Assembly: GCF_021290985.1 (NCBI RefSeq)
Contig: NZ_JAJOYU010000007.1
Coordinates: forward strand, 62,001-126,000
DNA from: Rheinheimera soli
GTDB lineage: Bacteria; Pseudomonadota; Gammaproteobacteria; Enterobacterales; Alteromonadaceae
Direction of reading: 5' to 3'
DNA: 64,000 bases
A program made the translations under genes and the position numbers. Shown here in pieces: positions 59,371-64,000 of this stretch. The notes under the pieces were generated by a model, which searched no databases, was not told the DNA's origin, and saw only the letters and a program-made list of their open reading frames with translations. The number at the start of each line of letters is the position of its first letter. The first letter of the stretch is position 1.

Positions 59371-60378
59371 TCAGAGACGTTCCAGCATGGCCGCTGTAAA
59401 GTCTGTAGTGCCGTGGCTGCCACCTAAGTCGCGGGTGGTGCGGTCACCTGATGCAATCACATCAGTTAAAGCGGCCAGAATTTTTTCTGCTTTGTCTTTC
59501 ATGCCCAAATATTCCAGCATCTGGATAGAAGCTAAAATTACTGAGCTTGGGTTTGCCAGGTTTTTGCCTGCAATGTCCGGCGCGCTGCCGTGTACTGCTT
59601 CAAAAATGGCGCAGTCTTTGCCGATATTGGCGCCTGGCGCCATACCTAAACCACCGACCAAACCAGCACATAAGTCAGACAAAATATCGCCAAACAGGTT
59701 GGTTGTGACTATCACATCAAACTGTTGTGGGTTCATCACCAACTGCATACAAGCGTTATCAACGATCATCTCGCTGGCCTGAATATCAGGGTAACGCAAA
59801 GCTACTTCACGGGCGGTTTTTAAGAACAGGCCGGAGGTAGATTTCAGAATGTTGGCTTTGTGAACGATAGTTACTTTTTTGCGGTTTTCGCGACGAGCCA
59901 GTTCAAAGGCGAACTCAACAATACGTTCAGAACCTTCACGGGTCACTACGCTCATGGCTTCTGCCAGCTCGCCTTCGTTTTTCACGATTTGGCCAGCACC
60001 TGAGTACATACCTTCAGTGTTTTCACGTACTGTAATGATGTCGATATTTTCGTAACGAGCTTTAGTGCCTTTGAAAGAAATTACCGGACGTACGTTCGAG
60101 TACAGGTTGAATTTTTTACGTAAAGTTACGTTGATAGACGTGAAACCTTCACCTACAGGCGTAGTAAGCGGGCCTTTTAAGGTGATTTTGTTACGGGCGA
60201 TCGCATCAAGGGTGGTTTGAGGCAGCAACTCGCCAGTAGTTTCTAACGCAGTTAAGCCAGCTTCAACATATTCATAGTTAAAGTTACAGCCTACTTTATC
60301 CAGAACCTGGATAGCGGCTTCTACTATGCTTGGACCTATGCCATCACCTTTGATGACCGTAATAGTTTGTGAACTCAT
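59371..60378 (-). CDS. NAD-type isocitrate dehydrogenase family protein
   Basis: A 335-residue member of the isocitrate/isopropylmalate dehydrogenase family, of the short homodimeric NAD-linked type. GDGIGPSIVEA, INVTLRKKFNLYSNVRP, ITVRENTEGMYSGAG, HKANILKSTSGLFL, DNACMQLVMNP with VTTNLFGDILSDL and FEAVHGSAPDIAGKNLANP are all present, giving the metal and substrate sites. It most likely oxidises isocitrate to 2-oxoglutarate; 3-isopropylmalate or homoisocitrate cannot be excluded from motifs alone. It is monocistronic. This is not the standard NADP-type Icd that AceK regulates. Confidence 0.88.
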   Translation of the reverse strand: MSSQTITVIKGDGIGPSIVEAAIQVLDKVGCNFNYEYVEAGLTALETTGELLPQTTLDAIARNKITLKGPLTTPVGEGFTSINVTLRKKFNLYSNVRPVISFKGTKARYENIDIITVRENTEGMYSGAGQIVKNEGELAEAMSVVTREGSERIVEFAFELARRENRKKVTIVHKANILKSTSGLFLKTAREVALRYPDIQASEMIVDNACMQLVMNPQQFDVIVTTNLFGDILSDLCAGLVGGLGMAPGANIGKDCAIFEAVHGSAPDIAGKNLANPSSVILASIQMLEYLGMKDKAEKILAALTDVIASGDRTTRDLGGSHGTTDFTAAMLERL

Positions 60379-60525
60379 AACGTTCCTTTATAACTTTTAA
60401 TGCGACATGGATTGGTTGTACTAAACACAAAGCTGACGTTTATACATTCTTCTTGTGACAGCTGTTGTAGCTGAGCTTGTGAAAAAACGCCGAAAATATA
60501 CCAGTTTTGGTGTTTATTTTCCAGT

Positions 60526-62283
60526 TTATGCCGACATCTGCGACAAATCTGTCACTTCCTGCGGCATAACTTTAGAAAATGGAGAAATAAAACTACAACT
60601 GGCAATAAGTTGGCTGAATGGTTGAGTTTGTTCAATTAACAGGGCCTGCCAATCCGATGCAGAGCATAGCTGTGCTTCCAAATGTGGCTCTACAAATTTA
60701 TAACTATGATCCAGCCTGTTTTTATCGTCGCTATCGGAAAATACAGAAGCTGCCAGATCAAAAGTAAAAGCCAATACAAAAGCCATAGGGTAAGAATGCG
60801 TTGAGGTCGGTAAGGCTCGATAATGCAGGCAGGCATCTTGCCAGCTTTGATTAAACTGCAAATGTTTCAGCGTTTTTAGCGCCAGTTGCTGATAGTGCTC
60901 ACTTTGCCACAACTGCTGTTTTAACCATGGGCTGATAAGACTGACGGGCTGTGTTGGATGAGACAAAGCCAAAAATCGCAGATCGGACTGTTGCCACAAA
61001 GGCCAGCATAAACACCAGGCCAAAAGCTCAGCTTGTTGCGACGTTAAAGCATAAAACTTCACGGGCTGAGTTAATAAATACAAAGCTTTGGCTAATACCC
61101 GTCTGAACTCCAGCAGCCAGTTATGGTGGGGCTGATGTTGTTGCTGGCAATGTTGCTCCAGCCAGGCTTGTTTTAATAACGGCAGCAGTTGTTCCTGACC
61201 CAGCATGGCAATAGCATGTGGAGTGGACTGAATTTTTTGTTGTTGCCTGCTTTGTGCTGATGCCTTTTCCCGCAGCTGTTGCATCAACCACGGATGTTGC
61301 TCTATCAGTTCTGCTTGCTGACTTACTTTTGCGGCATGACTCAGTTGTTGTAGCCAGCTTAATGCAGGTAAGTCTGCAGGTTCGGGCCATTGCGGCAGCA
61401 GTTTATTATCTTGTTGCCAGCCGTTAAGCCAGTCGTCCTGGTTGTATTGTCTTGGGTTTAATAACTGCCAGTCTGCTGCAGTTGCTGTTTGTGCTGGCAA
61501 CAGTTGTTTTGTACTTTTGTCATAAGGCTGGACTAACAGCTGCATCTGCTCTGTGCTGGTAACCTCACACAGCAAGAGCGCAAGGTTAGCATCAGAGTCC
61601 CTTACAAATCGCCCTGTGCTGTAGCTGCTGCTGTTTAAACAAGACAGAGCATGCCAGAACTGCTGCTCTGTTACAGTGGCTTGTGGCAGCAGCATAACGG
61701 CTATTTTTTCCAGTGCTATTAATTTGCCTGCACCAGGTAACATCAAACGTGTAACCTGCCAGCAAAAACTAATCAACTGGCTGAAATAGGGGCTTTGCCA
61801 GGTTGCCAAGCCTTTGTTTTTACCATAACACTGGCGCAGCAAGTTTAATACGCCGGCTTTTTCCGCTAATTCTTTGTGTTGTTTAATAGTCACTACAGCG
61901 GGGAACTTCAGCTGTTGTTGTTCTAAAGCGCTTAGCTCTTCAGCTTTGGCCGACTTTTCCAATAAAGCAGTGACAGACAAATGCTGCAGCAGGCAGCTTT
62001 TTAAAAGCTGCACAAATAATTCTTCAGGCCAGCGCCCGGCCATAGCAATAGCTGTTAATAAAGCCGCTTCTTTGATAAAGATTTTGCTTGAAATGCAACC
62101 AGTGGCTGGAGTCAGGGATAACTGAGATAACATCAACAAAGGAGATTGATAGGCCAGTTGGGCTGCAAGCTTGCAAATCTGTTGCAGCAATTCCAGTTGC
62201 TGCAGTGCAGTGAGCTCGTGCTTTTCTGCATAAAATTTAGTGCAGTGTTGATAAAGCCCTGTTAAAGATCCCAAAGTTGCCAT
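60526..62283 (-). CDS. Uncharacterised Gln/Leu-rich helical protein, possibly HDOD-related
   Basis: A 585-residue cytoplasmic protein, very rich in Gln and Leu, with no signal peptide or membrane helix. I do not recognise it with confidence. Two stretches, around FIKEAALLTAIAMAGRWPEELF (about 70-90) and TPHAIAMLGQEQLLPLL (mid-protein), resemble the helical core of HDOD/HD-type domains, but the metal-binding HD pair is not evident. ATG 62283 follows the DUF3192 stop by one base; the frame extends to a GTG at 62322. It is the last gene of the ppnN-xni-DUF3192 operon. Confidence 0.7.
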   Translation of the reverse strand: MATLGSLTGLYQHCTKFYAEKHELTALQQLELLQQICKLAAQLAYQSPLLMLSQLSLTPATGCISSKIFIKEAALLTAIAMAGRWPEELFVQLLKSCLLQHLSVTALLEKSAKAEELSALEQQQLKFPAVVTIKQHKELAEKAGVLNLLRQCYGKNKGLATWQSPYFSQLISFCWQVTRLMLPGAGKLIALEKIAVMLLPQATVTEQQFWHALSCLNSSSYSTGRFVRDSDANLALLLCEVTSTEQMQLLVQPYDKSTKQLLPAQTATAADWQLLNPRQYNQDDWLNGWQQDNKLLPQWPEPADLPALSWLQQLSHAAKVSQQAELIEQHPWLMQQLREKASAQSRQQQKIQSTPHAIAMLGQEQLLPLLKQAWLEQHCQQQHQPHHNWLLEFRRVLAKALYLLTQPVKFYALTSQQAELLAWCLCWPLWQQSDLRFLALSHPTQPVSLISPWLKQQLWQSEHYQQLALKTLKHLQFNQSWQDACLHYRALPTSTHSYPMAFVLAFTFDLAASVFSDSDDKNRLDHSYKFVEPHLEAQLCSASDWQALLIEQTQPFSQLIASCSFISPFSKVMPQEVTDLSQMSA

Positions 62284-62284
62284 C

Positions 62285-62668
62285 TTAATCCAGTTGGTTA
62301 AATTGCTCGACTGCGGTTTCACCTATAGCAATGAGTTGCTGATTTTTAAATAAAATAGCAGTGCATTCATCTTTGGTGGTAATGCCGTCAGTTTTTGTTC
62401 TGTGAGTGCGGTAATACAGTACCTGATAAACTTGTTGCTGGTGCTTTTTGGCTTCAGTAATGTCAGGTCCACCCAGAGAATCAATCACCTGATTTCGGCT
62501 GATGGCTTTGGTTAAATCCAGTTTATAAATGTATTTGGTGTTAAAGGCTTCTCTGTCCTGCCAGTTCATCTGATCAGGGTCGTCTTTGTAAAACATCAGG
62601 GTAATACTGGTTAAACCGGCATACAGCACTAATCCTGCAAGTAAGAAGGCTATGGTTTTTACTTTCAT
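62285..62668 (-). CDS. DUF3192 family membrane-anchored protein
   Basis: A 127-residue protein with one N-terminal hydrophobic helix (about 3-23, VKTIAFLLAGLVLYAGLTSI) and a DUF3192 domain (LDLTKAISRNQVIDSLGGPDITE, YQVLYYRTHRTKTDGITTKDECTAILF). The mature part is probably periplasmic and resembles SmpA/BamE-like small folds. The start at 62668 has GAGG 6 nt upstream; the frame opens at 62683. It is 8 nt behind xni and abuts the uncharacterised gene. Confidence 0.85.
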   Translation of the reverse strand: MKVKTIAFLLAGLVLYAGLTSITLMFYKDDPDQMNWQDREAFNTKYIYKLDLTKAISRNQVIDSLGGPDITEAKKHQQQVYQVLYYRTHRTKTDGITTKDECTAILFKNQQLIAIGETAVEQFNQLD

Positions 62669-62676
62669 CTTCTGCC

Positions 62677-63480
62677 TCAGCATGCTGTAAAACGTACTTG
62701 CTGTAAGTTAAGCCCCAACTGTAAATCAGTTTTCAGGCTTAAGATCTGCATAAATAGCTGCAGTTCTGCACGTGACGCCACAATCTTGTCTTTTAGTTTG
62801 GCCGGACAATCCGGATGAGCCAGAGCCGTTTTAATATCTGGCCCCAGTTTTAACAGTTCTGTTGCCGTTTTTGGCCCTATACCTGTCAGACCACTAATGT
62901 TATTCGTTTTATCACCCACCAGGCTCCAATATCGGACTAACTGCTCTGGTAACACGCCAAACTTCTGCTGCACTGTCTCAGCGCTATGCTGCTGGCGATT
63001 AAAATGGTCGTACACAGCCACAGCTTCAGCTAATAAAGGTAAATAGCCTTTGTCTGTCGACACTATAGTAACTTGCTGCTGATGTTTGCGCATTGTCATA
63101 GCAAGGCTGGCTATCACATCATCAGCTTCCTGATCTGGCATTTGAAAGCTTTCGATGCCTATATCTGCCAGTTTTTGTTTAAGTGCAGGCAAAGCCGTTT
63201 GTAAATGCTCCGGCATAGGCAAACGATCTGCTTTGTAAGCAGGGTACAGTTGGGTGCGCCAGTTCAGATGCGTCACTTCAAAGACTGCCAGAGCGTGGCT
63301 GGGCTTAAATTGCCGCGTTAGCTTGACTACGATTTGTTGCAGTTGCTCAGCGGTATTGTGCAGCAGTTGCTGGCCTGTAGCTTCGCTGTAAGGAGCAGGG
63401 GAGTTATGAAAAGGGCGTTCCTGTGCTGCGTATAAACGACGGACTAAGTTTAGTCCGTCGAGTAATAACAAATGTGCCAT
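62677..63480 (-). CDS. xni: Flap endonuclease-like protein Xni
   Basis: A 267-residue Xni protein (E. coli 251). The PIN-like 5'-nuclease core starts LLLLDGLNLVRRLY, with acid residues in VFEVTHLNWR, DQEADDVIASLA and VSTDKGYLPLL, and a helix-3-turn region in LVGDKTNNISGLTGIGPKTATELL. It processes flap or Okazaki-fragment ends. It starts 1 nt after the ppnN stop and 8 nt before DUF3192, so the genes form one operon; E. coli has ppnN near xni as well. Confidence 0.93.
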   Translation of the reverse strand: MAHLLLLDGLNLVRRLYAAQERPFHNSPAPYSEATGQQLLHNTAEQLQQIVVKLTRQFKPSHALAVFEVTHLNWRTQLYPAYKADRLPMPEHLQTALPALKQKLADIGIESFQMPDQEADDVIASLAMTMRKHQQQVTIVSTDKGYLPLLAEAVAVYDHFNRQQHSAETVQQKFGVLPEQLVRYWSLVGDKTNNISGLTGIGPKTATELLKLGPDIKTALAHPDCPAKLKDKIVASRAELQLFMQILSLKTDLQLGLNLQQVRFTAC

Positions 63481-63481
63481 A

Positions 63482-64000
63482 TCAGTTCAGAATTTGATAA
63501 CAAGGCTCATATTTTGAACCAGGCAATTTCATCCGGCCCTGAGCAACAAAAGCCTGCAGCAACTTATCCATCAGGTTCATTAAAGCAGGTTCACCTGACA
63601 GCTTAAATGGACCATGTTGTTTGATGGCACGAATACCTTCATCTTTCACATTACCAGCTACTATGCCAGAGAAAGCACGGCGCAGATGAGCTGCTAATTT
63701 TGCTTTATCCTGCTCAAGGTGAAGATCTAAAGACGCCATATTTTGGTGAGTAGGAGCAAATGGATGCTGGAAGTCAGGTGCTATATGTAAGGTCCAGTTA
63801 AAGTGATAAGCATCACCCGAACTCTTACGATATTGCCGTACTTCTGTACAACCTTGTTTCAGTTTTCGAGCTACTTCAGCCGGGTCGTCTATCACTATTT
63901 CAATCAGATCCAGCGCTTCTTTACCTAAAGTTTGTTCAATAAAACTGGCCAGTTCAGCAAAATAAGCGGCGCTTTGTTTTGGTCCTGTCAGGATCACCGG
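63482..64000 (-). CDS. ppnN: Pyrimidine/purine 5'-monophosphate nucleosidase PpnN, C-terminal part
   Basis: The last 172 codons of a gene that continues past the right edge (the frame is open through position 64000). The C-terminal PpnN (YgdH) domain is clear: VILTGPKQSAAYF, IDDPAEVARKLKQG, GDAYHFNWTLHIAPDFQHPF, LRRAFSGIVAGNVKDEGIRA and MKLPGSKYEPCYQI. The enzyme splits nucleoside monophosphates and is regulated by (p)ppGpp in E. coli. It leads the xni operon. Confidence 0.94.
   Translation of the reverse strand, partial: PVILTGPKQSAAYFAELASFIEQTLGKEALDLIEIVIDDPAEVARKLKQGCTEVRQYRKSSGDAYHFNWTLHIAPDFQHPFAPTHQNMASLDLHLEQDKAKLAAHLRRAFSGIVAGNVKDEGIRAIKQHGPFKLSGEPALMNLMDKLLQAFVAQGRMKLPGSKYEPCYQILN

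Overview
The window reads as chromosomal DNA of an aerobic, heterotrophic gammaproteobacterium of the Alteromonadales/Chromatiaceae type, most like Rheinheimera. This rests on recognised gene families and neighbourhoods (gcvA-ygdD-rlmM, ppnN-xni, arcA/arcB, mutY-yggX, a zinc-independent FolE2, a 7TMR-DISM EAL protein, a TonB-dependent receptor and DUF3192/DUF3718/DUF3293/DUF4810 proteins). It is an inference: no rRNA or tRNA gene is present and no database was searched. Genes are packed on both strands, many in ATGA-coupled pairs.

Layout. 1-6.1 kb (minus): a secreted DUF1111 di-heme oxidoreductase with two discoidin domains, cut by the left edge, then a DUF3718 protein and a LytTR response regulator with two paralogous LytS-type kinases. 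6.4-13.3 kb: a sodium:amino-acid symporter, acetyltransferase, carboxypeptidase-like and alpha/beta hydrolase genes, a DTW-domain tRNA modification enzyme, and an aceK that stands without aceBA. 13.5-18.2 kb is the accessory part: an unrecognised membrane protein coupled to an SH3-domain protein behind a perfect 24-bp dyad, an insertion-sequence-like DDE transposase, and a DUF3800 gene with a strong terminator 16 nt before its start codon. 18.2-29 kb: a periplasmic binding-like protein, qmcA-nfeD, an EAL phosphodiesterase with a degenerate GGDEF domain, a lipoprotein hydrolase, cupin/TIGR03643, DUF2804, prpE and a broken GlxA-type regulator.

29.8-32.2 kb is a compact four-lipoprotein operon (CsgG-like, small lipoprotein, DUF4810, DUF799). 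32.5-38.5 kb is gltBD with a long leader holding a candidate ArgR box. 38.9-45.8 kb carries folE2 and a TonB-receptor / YfcC-carrier / isoaspartyl-dipeptidase operon in which the dipeptidase lacks a metal-ligand histidine. 46.3-49.3 kb holds a full tripartite arcB converging on arcA. 49.5-64 kb is mainly housekeeping: another kinase, rsmC, trmB, mutY, yggX, gcvA, ygdD, rlmM, a GST, an NAD-type isocitrate/isopropylmalate dehydrogenase family gene, and the ppnN-xni-DUF3192-hypothetical operon, cut by the right edge.

The observations I rate highest are two tandem 74-bp units between ygdD and rlmM that each encode a 25-residue peptide and carry the ribosome binding site of the next gene; the altered metal site of the isoaspartyl dipeptidase; the accessory SH3/membrane-protein pair with its dyad; the terminator before DUF3800; and the four-lipoprotein operon. 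No CRISPR array, prophage, rRNA or tRNA was seen.
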